A stretch of 64,000 bases of DNA from Topomyia yanbarensis (taxonomy: Eukaryota; Arthropoda; Insecta; Diptera; Culicidae). The notes beneath the pieces are model-generated. The model saw nothing but the letters and a program-made list of their open reading frames with translations, was not told the DNA's origin and searched no databases. The DNA is taken from contig NC_080672.1 in NCBI RefSeq assembly GCF_030247195.1, positions 348,004,413 through 348,068,412 of the forward strand, given 5' to 3'. Position numbers and translations under genes: made by a program. Positions within the stretch are counted from its first letter, which is position 1, and each line of letters begins with the position of its first letter. Of this stretch, positions 39,901 to 51,263 are shown piece after piece.

Positions 39901-42000
39901 TTTACAGCCCATGAAGATTGCAATAATTTTCGCTATTTTGATGTACGTTTGTTCGTTGTTTATTCTGGACTAACAGGGCCGTAGCGTAGTCTTCTGGCGC
40001 CTTTGGTAGAGTTCCAGTTATGCGCCTCTACTTTTGCTTTCTTTTTCAGTATCGACTTTCGAACAATAATTTTGTGTATACCTGGGATTGTTACTCCTAT
40101 CCTGACTTATTTTATGACATAACCTCACTTATTTTATAAAGCAGACCAATATTTTAGCGCCCCCCTAAGTGTGGGACCCTGGCCAACCGCATCCTACGGT
40201 TATATATTTTTAGGGGATTTGGGGTCGCTGAGCGCAAGTTTGATATCGAAAAGACAGGATTAATTCATCTTACAGTGACAAATCGATTCACACATTTTAT
40301 GGTATAAGTTTTGCCAATAGTTGATGATGAATGCAAATAGACTATCCGATTGCATTATCGTCAGTTCGGTTCTTACGGATTAGATTTCAACGTGAACTGT
40401 TATAATAATTTCCACTACAACTTTTGTATTAGATGATGGAATTTATTCACACTCTTACTATGACTTTCAACTCGGATATTATCGATTAATTCAATTAACT
40501 TAATTGTAGTCGAAAACACTCAATTAATAGAGTGTTCAACCTGGCTTCAATTCAGTTGATTTTTCAGCTGTGTTTTCTTTAAGAAAACACTTTTTTATAA
40601 TCTAGCCAAATATTACAAGACGCCTTTTCATAATTAATTCTCAAATTAATAAGTATTGATGCTTTGTTAGCTTAATGTCGACTATCAGAGATAGTGCTTC
40701 ATCTGTTTTCAATTTCGCAAATTCTGTAGCATAAGCACCCAAGTTAACTAGCAGAACTTTCGAAGCATTTTTGATTAACTTTAGATAATTCTCAAAATTT
40801 AAAAATCGTTCGCTCTATAATGTAAATATGTGAATTGAAGGTACATTGATTAAAATAGTAACAAACACGACAACAATGTTCTATCAATTCCTCCTCGTCT
40901 CAATGCTGTACCCTCCGCAAAATAGATTTTTGTCCGACACCATTTGAACACCATGTTTCTTCAAATTATTGTGCTTTGTGTGATCCAAACAACTCGAATA
41001 ATTAAAAATCATATTTGGTTTTGCTATGTTTGCTTTGGTCCATTTCTTGACAGCCAGTTTATAAAAGTAGCAAATAAGTTATCTTAAATCTCTAATCTTT
41101 TCCTAATACACTTGCGATAACATTATTTGCTACTTGTATGGACTTCAGATTCGTCCAGATCTGAAAAAAATCAGATCCGTGCACATTTCGAAAATATATG
41201 TTTCAGCGAACAATTGTTGCTGAAAAAATGTTAATAATGATGGAAGTGTTACCGAATATAACCAAACATGCACTTATTCAAAATGTCCTTGAAGCTGAAT
41301 GTGGGAAATCGGGCTGCTGGTCCAGGTATTTTTAGGTTCCTCAAGAGTAGTCTAAAAAACAAATTGTGGCCCAATTGATAGCATAGAGTAGGAAGTCAGT
41401 TATTTTTCCAATCGAGTTAAAGTTTCATTTAGAAAGAAAGAAAGATTTTAATTTCTAGCACGTCCATAGAAATTTATAGGATGCAACTTAAATCAATAGA
41501 ATTTTTGCATTTTACACGGTTCTTGAAGATCGAAAAAATATTTAAACATACTTTAAAAACTAAAACAAAAATGATGAGCACGTGACCGTTTGACGAAGTA
41601 ACAACCAGAAAAAAGGTTTCACGAACAGTACTATTTTCATTGCTCATACAATCTCGGAAGTTTGAATAACTGTACTGTTTTATATTGCAATATAAGTAGC
41701 ATGTTCTACGTACAACAGAAAACATAAAACATAATTTTTCATAGCGAAGAAGTGATGTACGATTAGATTATGTTAAAATATTCACTCGGTCATTTGCAAT
41801 ATGTTGGAAACTCCATGTAACCTTTGTTTCAATTTCTCAATGCGCAACTTAATACAAAACAACTACAGTGCCCATAACAGAAATACCCGCAATTGACACA
41901 AGCTAGATACACAATGTTGTACATGCGCCAGTTTTAGACCCGTCACAACAAACAATGAACTAACGTCATATCACTGCAGCATCGCTTTGGTACAGGTTGG
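39901..42000. other. No identified gene
   Basis: AT-rich. A possible repeat lies at about 39,980-40,195 (CAGGGCCGTAGCG ... GGGACCCTGGCC), whose ends are only loosely inverted. No other structure is evident before the promoter at 42,003. Confidence 0.3.
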
Positions 42001-42002
42001 AT

Positions 42003-42010
42003 TATAAAAG
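42003..42010 (+). promoter_or_regulatory. TATA box of secreted-protein gene 2
   Basis: TATAAAAG is followed, exactly 32 nt from its first base, by TCAGT (42,035-42,039), an arthropod initiator. The 5' UTR would be about 38 nt. Same arrangement as in both paralogues. Confidence 0.75.
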
Positions 42011-42074
42011 CGAATCGCAAACCATTTCCATCCGTCAGTCATTTCACATCTATTATTGCGTTTAAATCGGTAAG

Positions 42075-43033
42075 ATGAAATTCTTCCTTGCGCTCGTTGG
42101 GACCATGTGCTTCGTTGGCCTAATTTGGGCCCAAAGCACAGTTCTAATTAACGTCGCTGGTGACGTTGCTCTTGGCCTTAACAGTTTAAACAACACAATA
42201 AAAGCGATCAACAAAACGGCCATCGCTGCGGATACGGTTACTGTAGCTACGTGGAATAGTTGGGGTAATACCATGATTTCAAACCTCACCACGCTAGTGA
42301 ACCGTTTCGCCAGTTATCCCGATTACGTCAGTGGTGCATTGAATAATGTGAACAACACCATAGCTAGTCTTCAATCATTGATCAGTACTGCCGGACCTAA
42401 CCTACTGTCAACCGATCCTACACTTCAGAACTTATACTCGAACGTTTATCAACTGGCCGCACAAACTGGCAACACACTGGCAGCGGTTGCGCTTAATTTG
42501 ACCTCACAGGCTACCGGTAATAATGCCGATAGTTGTTTGCAAAAATACGGTGCCAGTTTAACCGTCTCCCCGATCTTGATGAGCCGCTTCTACAAATGTC
42601 TTTCAGTAGAAAAAAAATAGAATCGCAAATATCGGAGTTAACGTCACGACTCAGATAAACGACGCAATCGCTACATCGCAAACCTTCTACAAACTCCTAG
42701 CGACATGTAATGTTCCAACAGCTGCCACTATGAATGCTTCCTGGTCCCGCTCAGTGCCATCGGTCCAGTGTCTTGAGCTGGTAATACTTTTTCTTCGAAC
42801 CTCAATAAAATAATAATAATTCCAAACTTCCCTTTCAACAGTATCTGACCGGCATCACCAACTATCCACCAATTAGTTCACTGAACAACATTGTCGATTC
42901 AATGCGCACTCAGCAACTTCAGATGGTTTCCTTCAGAGCGAATCAATGCGCCCAGCTTATTCAGTACGACATTCAAGATGCCGTGACTCAGGTTGAAGCT
43001 GCCTTCACCACATGTTTATCAACCGGATCCTAA
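42075..43033 (+). CDS. Secreted six-cysteine protein, family member 2 (frameshifted)
   Basis: Exon 1 runs 42,075-42,780 and exon 2 42,842-43,033. The 61-bp intron (GTAATA...CAACAG) is in phase 0 before a Tyr, as in the paralogues. The signal peptide is MKFFLALVGTMCFVGLIWA; N-glycosylation sequons are frequent. As written, the frame stops at TAG 42,618 after 181 residues. One base fewer in the A8 run at 42,610-42,617 would keep exon 1 open to the splice site, for about 298 residues. The downstream frame contains NIGVNVTTQINDAIATSQTF, SVPSVQCLEL and, in exon 2, YLTGITNYPP...FTTCLSTGS. It restores the six-Cys pattern (DSC, YKC, ATC, VQC, NQC, TTC). Because coding character persists beyond the shift, this is either a homopolymer sequencing error or a very young pseudogene. 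Function unknown. Confidence 0.75.
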
Positions 43034-43417
43034 ATTCAGTAGTCATAATTATAGTAAACCCTTGTATGAATGTAGATCAACAGCAATCGTAAATATAGCA
43101 GATATTACTGAGTAGAGAAAAGTGGCAAGAATGTTTGAAATTTATGAAATAAGATTTTCCATAGCATGTAGCTCAAACTGCGAACAATGTACTTGCGTCT
43201 CCGCCAGTAATCGAAGTGATGGAGATGCTAGCATTGCTCGTTTCTATCTAATCTTAATAACCAGCTTGCTGACTGTTTCGAGCTTGAATTTCAAACCGTA
43301 TATCCTTTTCTTATTCAGTACATTTCTATAGCAGCGTGTGGCGTTAGTTTGGAGGTGCCAATTCGTTTTATGATTTCGGTTTTCTTGATACTTTGCAATT
43401 TGAAATTATTTTGAAAC
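43034..43417. other. 3' flank of gene 2
   Basis: No AATAAA is evident within 100 nt of the stop. AT-rich, no gene recognised. Confidence 0.3.
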
Positions 43418-43419
43418 TA

Positions 43420-43780
43420 GGGGAATTGTGGGAAAAACCGACACTGTGGATAAATCCGACACCCCATAACTTTCCCTAGAAATCAAATTTTTATTCATTT
43501 CATAATGACCCTTTATTATTGGGACGATTATGTAGAGCATTTGAAGACAAATTGGATTTACGTTAATACGCCGAACGTCATGAAAATATACAGAACATAC
43601 GACAGCAGCGTTTATGCTCGTCTGGATGTTAGATTTTGTTGGTAGATTTTAAGATTTTAACCGAACAAAAGCTTTTCAAATCACCACATTTTTCAGTACC
43701 TATTGTTATCGGCCTTTCCTATGATCAACTGGGTGCATTGAAGACGTGTTTGAGAAATTCAATATTTTTAATTACTTTTT
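43420..43780 (-). mobile_element. TA-flanked DNA element copy 2, first part
   Basis: GGGGAATTGTGGGAAAAACC onward is the inverse of the right end of the element at 26,945-28,143, colinear to the segment near 27,800. It is preceded by TA at 43,418-43,419 and breaks off at ATTACTTTTT where another repeat begins. Confidence 0.75.
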
Positions 43781-44760
43781 AAAAAACCTGTTTTAATCCA
43801 CCTAGAGGTGCAATTGTGCCTCTCATTTCTCCAAACTATGATTTAATAGCTGGTTCGTACAATATAACATTATGGAAATGTCTTTCATTCTTATTACACT
43901 TGGTCATTTTCCGGGGACGCAACACCTTTCATTTGAGACTAAGTTGATCAAATCGGTCTAGCCATTTTCGAGAAACCAATATAACCGTTATTCTGAATTT
44001 GGATGCTTCCGGATCCGTCGATGGTGGCCAGTGTGGCCAAAGAGACTTTGAATGACTGTTAATGACCTAGATCTACAAATTCAACAGTTATGTTCATATT
44101 TTGGAAAAAAAATCACCTTTGTACATTCATCGCAGAATTCGTTAAAATCGGGATTTGCTGCGTGATCGTGCGTATCACCCTATAATTCAGGAACCAGAAC
44201 TCGGATCCACACAAAATTCAACAGCAGTTGATGGACCTTTCATTTAAAATCAAGTTCGTCAAAATCGGTTCAGAAAATTCCGAGAAACCGATGTGGACAA
44301 ATCAACAAATTTTGTTTTGTAACCATACTCTTCAACTCGTAATCTGAAACAACATGTCGGTTGAAAATGAAATTCAATAGCAACCTATGGGAATATTGTA
44401 CCTTTCAGTTGAATCTTAGTTTGTAAAAATCGGTTCAGCCATCTCCGAGAAACCGATGTGGACATTTTGTTAACAAATCCGCACATACACACACATACAT
44501 ACATACATACATACATACATACATACATACATACATACATACATACATACATACATACATACATACATACATACATACATACATACATACATACATACAT
44601 ACATACATACATACACACACATACACACAGATATTTTGCGATCTCGGCGAACTGAGTAGAATGTTATATGAGACTCGGCCCTCCGGGCCTCGGTTAGAAA
44701 ATCGGTTTTTGGAGCAATTGTATAACCTTTCTATATGAGAAAGGCAAAAGAATAATATTT
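43781..44760. repeat. Culicine dispersed repeat with microsatellite
   Basis: Starts AAAAAACCTGTTTTAATCCA, as does 60,410 onward, and ends TATGAGAAAGGCAAAAG. Internal modules of the form CGTAATC/CTCCGGAAC, TTCAATAGCAGC and AAAATCGGTTCAGCCATCTC recur at 44,180-44,290, 44,330-44,460, 45,290-45,400, 45,600-45,750 and 61,030-61,090. The 3' part carries CGGCCCTCCGGGCC. I recognise the type as abundant in Aedes and Culex but cannot assign a class. Confidence 0.55.
44484..44630. repeat. (CATA)n microsatellite
   Basis: About 30 tetranucleotide CATA units with CACACA margins. All its long open frames are spurious (Met-Tyr-Val-Cys or Ile-His-Thr-Tyr repeats). Confidence 0.95.
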
Positions 44761-44819
44761 AATTAGCTTAATCAGCATGAGTTCAATGTTATCTTCATGT
44801 GATTATATTTTGAAATGTT

Positions 44820-45010
44820 GGTGGAATGGGTTTGAAAGTGGAGGGAATGGGGGGTTAGTAGAGTGGGAGTGGAGGATGAGTCAGAAATCCTTCATCTTAT
44901 TTCGGTATACGGGGTGGATGAAGGAAATGCGGGCATGAGGGTGGTCCAAGGGGAGGGGAGTGATGAAGGAGGGATGTGTAAGGGCAAGGCGGGGGGAGGG
45001 GTGGCGACGC
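44820..45010. repeat. G-rich dispersed block
   Basis: G/A-rich, similar in texture to 9,795-10,020 and 60,740-60,900, each near copies of the culicine dispersed repeat. Confidence 0.4.
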
Positions 45011-45019
45011 AATACTCAA

Positions 45020-45790
45020 CTGCATATTTTGCCTTCCATTTGAGACTTTGTTTGAGAAAATCGGTTCAGTCATCACCAAGAGAACCGATGTGACTTTAAT
45101 TGTGGAATATGCCCGGAATTCCGGAATCGTCGATAGTGGACAATATATTCAAAGAATGTTTGATTGGCAATCAGTGATCCAGATCTGCGATTAGAAGTAA
45201 TTTGGTGACCATTTCAATAGTTTTTAGCCTCTGAGGTATTACGATTGTACCGATTTATATGGGAAATTCCAGTGTATCCTTATTAACACCCCTGTAACTC
45301 CGGAAGCAAGAGTCAGAACCGAATAAAATTCAGCAGCAGTCAATGGTATTACTGTATCTTTCATATGAAATCAAGTTTGTAAAAATCGGTAGAGAATTCG
45401 TTGGGGAATGGGTGTGATATTAGCTTAGGAACTTGGCGAGTTCCCCGGGGGCGTCATGAACCGTCATAGGTGGCCAATGTGGTTAAAGCTGCTTTAATTG
45501 ATCATTAGTGATCCAGACCCGCAAACTAGAGTAATGTTACATCAATTTTAATATGTTTTACATCATTTTAACATCATGGTGGTACCAGTTTATATGGGAA
45601 TTTGCCGTGTGACCGCACTCTTCAACCCGTAACTCCGGAACCGGAAGTCGGATCAACCAAAAATTCAATAGCAGCTTATAGGAGCGTTATACCTTTCAGA
45701 TGAAACTAAGTTTGCGAAAATCGGTTCAGCCATCTCTGAGAAAATTTTGTGAGTTTAAATGACACACACACATACACACACAAACATTTC
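45020..45790. repeat. Further modules of the culicine dispersed repeat
   Basis: Two modules with ACTCCGGAA, TTCAATAGCAGC and CGGTTCAGCCATCTC words, ending in a short CACACATACACACA tract directly before the R1-like coding sequence. Confidence 0.5.
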
Positions 45791-45803
45791 GTGCGACGCC
45801 ACT

Positions 45804-47809
45804 ATGCCGAGAAAAACACTGCCAAGAAACGGCAGATGCCCGGTATACTGGTGGAGTGCCGCGATTGCAGCTCTACGGTCAGCCTGCCTCAGAGCTAGAC
45901 GTAGGATGCAAAGAGCTCGCACCGAGGATGCAAGAGAGAACCGCCGTGAAGTGCTTCGAGCTGCGAAATTGGCCCTTAGCAAGGCCATTAAAAGCAGCAA
46001 GAGAGCGTGTTTCGACAACCTGTGTGAGAGTGCCAACGCGAATCCGTGGGGTGACGCCTATAGGATTGTGATGGCCAAGACCAAAGGGGGCTCCTCACCC
46101 CCAGAACGGTCTCCGGACCGGTTGGCAACGATTATCGAAGTACTCTTCCCGTCTCGTGCCACAAGCCTCTGGCCACCTGCACTACGAGACAGTGCGGGCA
46201 CGGCCGAAATGGTGGCTCCAGTGACGAATGAAGAACTACTCGCAGTGGCTAAATCCCTAGCAATGAACAAAGCTCCAGGGCCGGATGGAGTTCCAAACAA
46301 CGCCCTCAAGGCAGCGATAATAGCGAACCCGAACATGTTCAGGCTAGCTATGCAGAGATGCCTTGATGAGTGCCGTTTCCCCGATAGATGGAAAAGGCAG
46401 AAATTGGTGCTGTTGCCGAAGCCCGGGAAGCCGCCAGGCGACCCATCGGAGTACAGACCAATCTGTCTGATCGACACGACTGGCAAAATGCTTGAGAGGA
46501 TCATCCTCAACAGGCTAACCCCGTACGCGGAAGGTACGGACGGTCTGTCAAGCAACCAGTCTGGCTTTCGGAAGGGTAAGTCCACAGTGGACGCTCTCAA
46601 CTCAGTGATAAATACTGCCGAGATAGCGATCCAACGAAAAAGGCGAGGTATTCGATACTGTGCGTTAGTGACACTTGACGTGAAGAACGCATTCAACAGC
46701 GCAAGCTGGGATGCCATCGCGCTCTCGTTACACCGGCTTAGCCTACCGGTGGGTCTGTACCGGATCCTGGAAAGTTACTTCCAAAACCGCGTACTGCTAT
46801 ACGAGACCGATGCCGGTCAGAAAAGGGTTCCGATTACCGCCGGAGTCCCGCAGGGCTCGATCCTAGGCCCGGTGCTATGTAACCTCATGTATGACGGGGT
46901 TCTGATACTGAAGTTCCCTCCTGGGGTCAAGATCGTCGGCTTTGCCGACGACGTAACCTTGGAGGTCTACGGGGAGTCAATTCCTGAGGTAGAACTAGGC
47001 CTGGAGCTCGCTCATCATAAGACGGAGGTAGTTATCGTCAACAACCGCAAGTCGGCACAACATGCAGTTATCCATGTGGGAGAAGTCGCGATCACTTCAC
47101 AGCGAAGTCTGAAGTCTCTCGGAGTCATTATAGACGACAAGCTGACCTTCGGCAGCCATGTCGACTATACATGCAAGAGAGCGTCGACTGCTGTTGCGGC
47201 TCTATCGAGAATGATGTCCAACAGCTCAAAGGTGTGCGCCAGTAGACGTAGATTACTGGCAGGCGTTGCCGTATCTATCCTCAGGTACGGCGGCCCGTCA
47301 TGGTCAAGAGCACTGAGGGTAACCAGTTACTTACAGAAACTGGAGAGCACCTACCGCGTGATGTGCCTCAGAGTGATATCTGCCTACCGCACGGTATCAC
47401 ACGATGCATCCTGCGTGATAGCGAGCATGATGCCAGTCGGGCTGGTCATTCGGGAAGATGAGGAGTGCTTCGAGCTACGTGTAAATAGGGGAGCCCGCGA
47501 GCGCACCAGGGTGACCTCGGTCGCCAGATGGCAGCGTGAGTGGGACAACTCCTCGAAAGGTAGGTGGACCCACCGGCTGATACCTAACATATCGAGCTGG
47601 GTGGGAGACCCCATGGGGAAGTTCACTTCCACCTGACACAATTCCTGTCAGGCCATGGCTGTTTCCGACAGTACCTCCACAGGTTCGGGCACGCGGAGGT
47701 CCCAGTCTGCCCGGACTGCCCAGGTGTAGACGAAACTACCGAACACATACTGTTCGTATGCCATCGGTTCGACGTCGAAAGAAGAGCAATGCTTGACGTC
47801 TGTGGCTGA
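45804..47809 (+). pseudogene. R1-clade LINE pol, 5'-truncated and frameshifted
   Basis: A single frame runs to a stop at 47,634-47,636 from the linker (MPRKTLPRNGRCPVYWWS) through RT. RT words: NKAPGPDGVPNNALK, LLPKPGKPPGDPSEYRPICL, SGFRKGKSTVDALN, LVTLDVKNAFNSASW (motif A), AGVPQGSILGPVL (B), and GFADDV (C, FADD at 46,941-46,952). The endonuclease is missing. About 20 residues seem deleted between GESIPEVE and GLELAHHKTE. A frameshift near 47,625 separates the C-terminal domain, which reads HGCFRQYLHRFGHA and CPDCPGVDETTEHILFVC (CCHC, R1-type) up to TGA 47,807. It is the best preserved R1-like copy here and was inserted into the nest inside the DNA element. Confidence 0.82.
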
Positions 47810-48086
47810 TACACAACCCCTGATACCCTTATTCAGCGGATGTGTCAATCGGTGGAGAAGTGGAACGCAGTCTCGGCTGCTACCATTCAGATTGCCTGTA
47901 GGCTACAGGTAATCTGACGAACCGAGCAACAGACGACGGGCACGGCTAACTAGTGATTGGTTAGCTGGAGCGAAAAAGGCCGAGCGCAAAAAAGTGAGTG
48001 AATGGTCTGTTCATGCCGAGGCAGGTTTGGCGCAGCGACTGGCAACCGCGTAAGGGGTAAACCCAGCCACCCCGAAGCAAGACATA
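47810..48086 (+). mobile_element. 3' region of the R1-like element
   Basis: Follows the zinc-finger frame, continues through a 3' UTR-like stretch, and ends near CCCCGAAGCAAGACA, where sequence homologous to the interrupted DNA element resumes. No poly(A) tail is visible, as often in R1-type elements. Confidence 0.5.
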
Positions 48087-48590
48087 TTAACAGAATGTAG
48101 AACCCTTGCAAATTTTCTCTTAAGAAATAAAATGACACTGAAGATTGCAATGATGTGCGTAAGGATTATTTGGAAATATCCATCTCAAGAAATAACCCTA
48201 CAGCATAAAATACTCTTGTTTATAACACTACGCTTTCGAACTCTCTTCCCGTCACTAAATGATGAAGCTACCAAAAGCACATGTTTGCATGACACATATT
48301 CACACTTTTTTGCTCACGTATATATCATATTTTTAATAAAAAAAAAGGAGAGAAAATAAATTGAAGGGGGTGTCGGTTTTACAAGCCGTGCCTACAAAAG
48401 GTCAATATGTTTTCCAAGTTTTTCAACCAATAATTTTAGATGAAATTAATTTTTTGAAGCGCTGACAAAATTAAGCCTTGTTAAGAATTTTCTGAAGAAG
48501 AATTCTGCGTAGAAATTATAATTTTATTGGTTTTGTGGCAACCCAGAAAATGTGTTAAGCTTAAGGTGTCGGTTTTAACCATAATTCCCC
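48087..48590 (-). mobile_element. TA-flanked DNA element copy 2, second part
   Basis: ACAGAATGTAGAACCCTTGC onward is the inverse of 26,945-27,470 and ends ATAATTCCCC followed by TA (48,591-48,592). Between this and 43,780 about 300 bp of element sequence (27,470-27,790 equivalent) is lost, so the nesting involved a deletion. Confidence 0.75.
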
Positions 48591-48659
48591 TAAGTGATCA
48601 AATTTTATGATTTTTGAAAACATCAATAGAAACATTTCTGGAGATTGTCTTAAGGTGTT

Positions 48660-48909
48660 AGGGACCATTCATAAATTACGTAACGCAAAAATTGCCCAAA
48701 ATTGACTCCCCCTCCCCTATGTAACAAATTGTCACAAATTTCTCCATCACCCCTCCCCTGTTACGTAACAAATTCCTAGAAAAAAAAATTTTCTTCGGTG
48801 AAAACATGTTACGTAACGATCTAGCCAACTCCCCCTCCCCCCTATGTCACAATTCGTTGTACTCCCTCCCCCCCCCCTAAAAGCGTTACGTAATTTATGA
48901 ATGGTTCCT
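48660..48909. mobile_element. MITE with AGGGACCATTCATAAATTAC ends, copy 2
   Basis: 250 bp, the inverse orientation of 17,475-17,723. Both terminal repeats and the TTACGTAAC-separated C-runs are preserved. Confidence 0.8.
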
Positions 48910-49715
48910 CATATATGTTGAAAATTTATGAATCCAAATCGGTTTGGAACATATTTGAATGACAATATTTCGTCGGTGATGTTTTCGGTATGTTTTCTTA
49001 ATATCCCCATGGGGCTGTTGAAATATCTGCTCATCGAGAAGTGTCTTTTATTCTCCTGGGAGTAAAGAACACGTCCGTATTGTCTATGTTTCTCTGTTTC
49101 GTTATTTTCCTTATCCCTAACCAGTGCATAGTGGAAGAAATCCGACCAAAAAGACAATTAATTGGAAGCCGCTGAAAGAACATGACAATATATACACCAA
49201 AAGTTGCGGATTTTTTAAGGAAATAAAAGGCAATCAAATTTGCTCACCGCACGTACTTGTGACCGGAGATATGGGGCTTTGAAAATCATACATTTTCAAA
49301 AGGCACATATCCGTACCTGAGCAAACCCCTTTTGAAGCCTTTGAGCTTTTATTTATTTAGTCTAGGTTAAATTAAACAGATAATTTCAACTCGAAATCTT
49401 GTTTGCGTAGTGTCTGCACAAACAACTGCGGGCTTAAAAAAACGTCAATGGTTGTAACATCAACCATCTGATCGTATTTCCAACTAGGTGTTCCCTCCAA
49501 ACACTCGTCTACGTACGTCACACAATATATGGATCCTATGGTGGAACATACTGGATTTTTAGCAGCGCGTGACATCCAATGATACCGCACGTGCCGTTAC
49601 CCATTGCTCAGCTTGTCCGTTTCCATTGCGTTGTCTATTCATGTTTGATTCTTTGTTAAGCCGATTTAACCCAATCATGCATTTCAATAGATGTAGCTTG
49701 ATTTGATAATTTTTG
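48910..49715. other. No identified gene
   Basis: Small open frames on the minus strand have no recognisable domain. Nothing further. Confidence 0.25.
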
Positions 49716-49720
49716 ATTTT

Positions 49721-50152
49721 TTACGTTTTAACGACATTCAATTAGCTAGAGATTACTGGGTAGGGAAAGTTATGAAACTTAGAGCCATAGTACTCAAGTG
49801 AGAGCAAGGATGTGAAGTAAACAGATCGGAAAACTAGAAGTGGCAGGGTCATTAGAACAGGCTTAATATCGTGCGGGCTTAATTTTTGCCTTCTGATAAT
49901 GAGGGTCGAGCTTAGGCAGAATAACTACGAATCACTCGAGTTCACTATCATGTGTCCTTGATAAAGGTAGACGTATCTATCTTTACCGTGACAAGCCCGC
50001 ACGATATTAAGCCTGTTCTAATGACCCTGCCACTTCTAGTTTTCCGATCTGTTTACTTCACATCCTTGCTCTCACTTGAGTACTATGGCTCTAAGTTTCA
50101 TAACTTTCCCTACCCAGTAATCTCTAGCTAATTGAATGGCGTTAAAACGTAA
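49721..50152. repeat. Near-perfect 160-bp inverted repeat (long hairpin)
   Basis: The arms 49,721-49,880 and 49,993-50,152 have equal length and are almost exact inverses; the only mismatch I found is in ACGACATTC/GAATGGCGT. The 112-bp spacer is unrelated to the arms. Ends are TTACGTTTTAACG and CGTTAAAACGTAA. Transcription across it would yield a long dsRNA stem suited to Dicer-2. It could be a MITE or a hairpin-RNA locus; no promoter is visible. Confidence 0.8.
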
Positions 50153-50159
50153 AAAAAGA

Positions 50160-51160
50160 AAATGTGACTAACATAGTCGAAATAAAAAAAAGGGAAAAAA
50201 TAATTTTTGATGTTATTTAAATGCTCATATTTGACGCATATGTCATACGATAAATTGCGATACTGGAGGAATATTTTGATACGTCTGAGATAAATGGTAG
50301 TGCACGTCACTGAAGCCGATGTGTTTGATTCCCGTTAGAGATGTGGGAGTCGGGTATTTTTAGCCGAAATTCAATGCAGATATGTGCCAGGTACGGGATT
50401 AGTTTCAAATTCAAACAAATTCAAGTTCTATCTTTTATTTTTCCTATACACGGAAAGAAATCCGTTCGAAAAAACACGAAGAAATAATCACGAGTTCGAA
50501 AATCGTGACCAAGTTCCTGAAATTATGGATAACAAACCTCGTATTCATGAAACTATGTGTGTTTTCAAAAATTCTAGTTCGCGCAAAAATGTGCATGGCG
50601 TTACACTGAAATTTTTGGTCGGGTTAATGAGGATTTTCTCTGGGCATGTTTAGTTTTTGTTGTGATTCTTGTTCATACTTTGGGGATACACTAGTTTGTA
50701 GTATATCAATTAGAATGATGTTCATGATTTCAGGAGCTTAGTCGCGATTTTCGTAGTCACGTTGCTGTGATTCATGAGTTTAATACCGAATTTTTCTAGC
50801 AGAGTAGCACGATTTATGTCCATGATTGCAGGGTTTTAGTCAAGATATTCTTAATTTATATTCACGTTTTCGTGATATTTTATTCACCAGTTTTGTGTTG
50901 GATTTTCTGACATGGTTTCAGGATCATAGTCACGATTTTTGCTATTTTAGTCACAAGTAGTGTAATTTATATTCATGATTTCATCATATAATCACGTTTA
51001 TCGTAATTTATATGCACGTTATCGTGATATTTTATTCTGGAGTTCACTTGTGAATTTGATTTTGTGAATTACTTCACAACCACGAAAGCCAGATCAGGTC
51101 CCAACTATTGTACGGAGAAAGCTGATCCTTTGTTGGCATTTCTCTTTCAGATACCTAATG
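50160..51160. repeat. Degenerate CACGATTT/ATTCACGTT repeat
   Basis: From ACACGGAAAGAAATCCG (about 50,449) the sequence is made of repeated TCACGATTTTCG, TTATATTCACG and CGTGATATTTTATTC words. Similar words fill 63,170-63,980. A VNTR-like interior of a dispersed element; boundaries uncertain. Confidence 0.45.
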
Positions 51161-51166
51161 TCCCTA

Positions 51167-51263
51167 CCCTAGTAACAATTGTGGATTTATGGTAGTTTTA
51201 TTGCCACTTATAAAACTTAGATTGCACTTGTAGCGTGCTATAAAACTTCAATTGTTACTTGGG
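51167..51263. mobile_element. 97-bp MITE with CCC(T/A)AGTAACAATTG ends
   Basis: TIRs CCCTAGTAACAATTG and CAATTGTTACTTGGG are flanked by TA at 51,165-51,166 and 51,264-51,265. The interior has GTGCTATAAAAC-like sequence. A second, truncated copy (51,266-51,345) begins immediately after. Confidence 0.7.

Noticed and set aside
39980..40195. CAGGGCCGTAGCG...GGGACCCTGGCC as a hAT-type MITE
   Set aside because: The ends are not true inverted copies beyond a few bases and no 8-bp duplication was found.
44385..44655. Open frames across the CATA microsatellite on both strands
   Set aside because: Tetranucleotide repeats with no stops in some frames; purely low complexity.
50300..50360. TGTTTGATTCCCG as a possible pol III B box of a SINE
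   Set aside because: No convincing A box or SINE tail around it; a single loose motif match.
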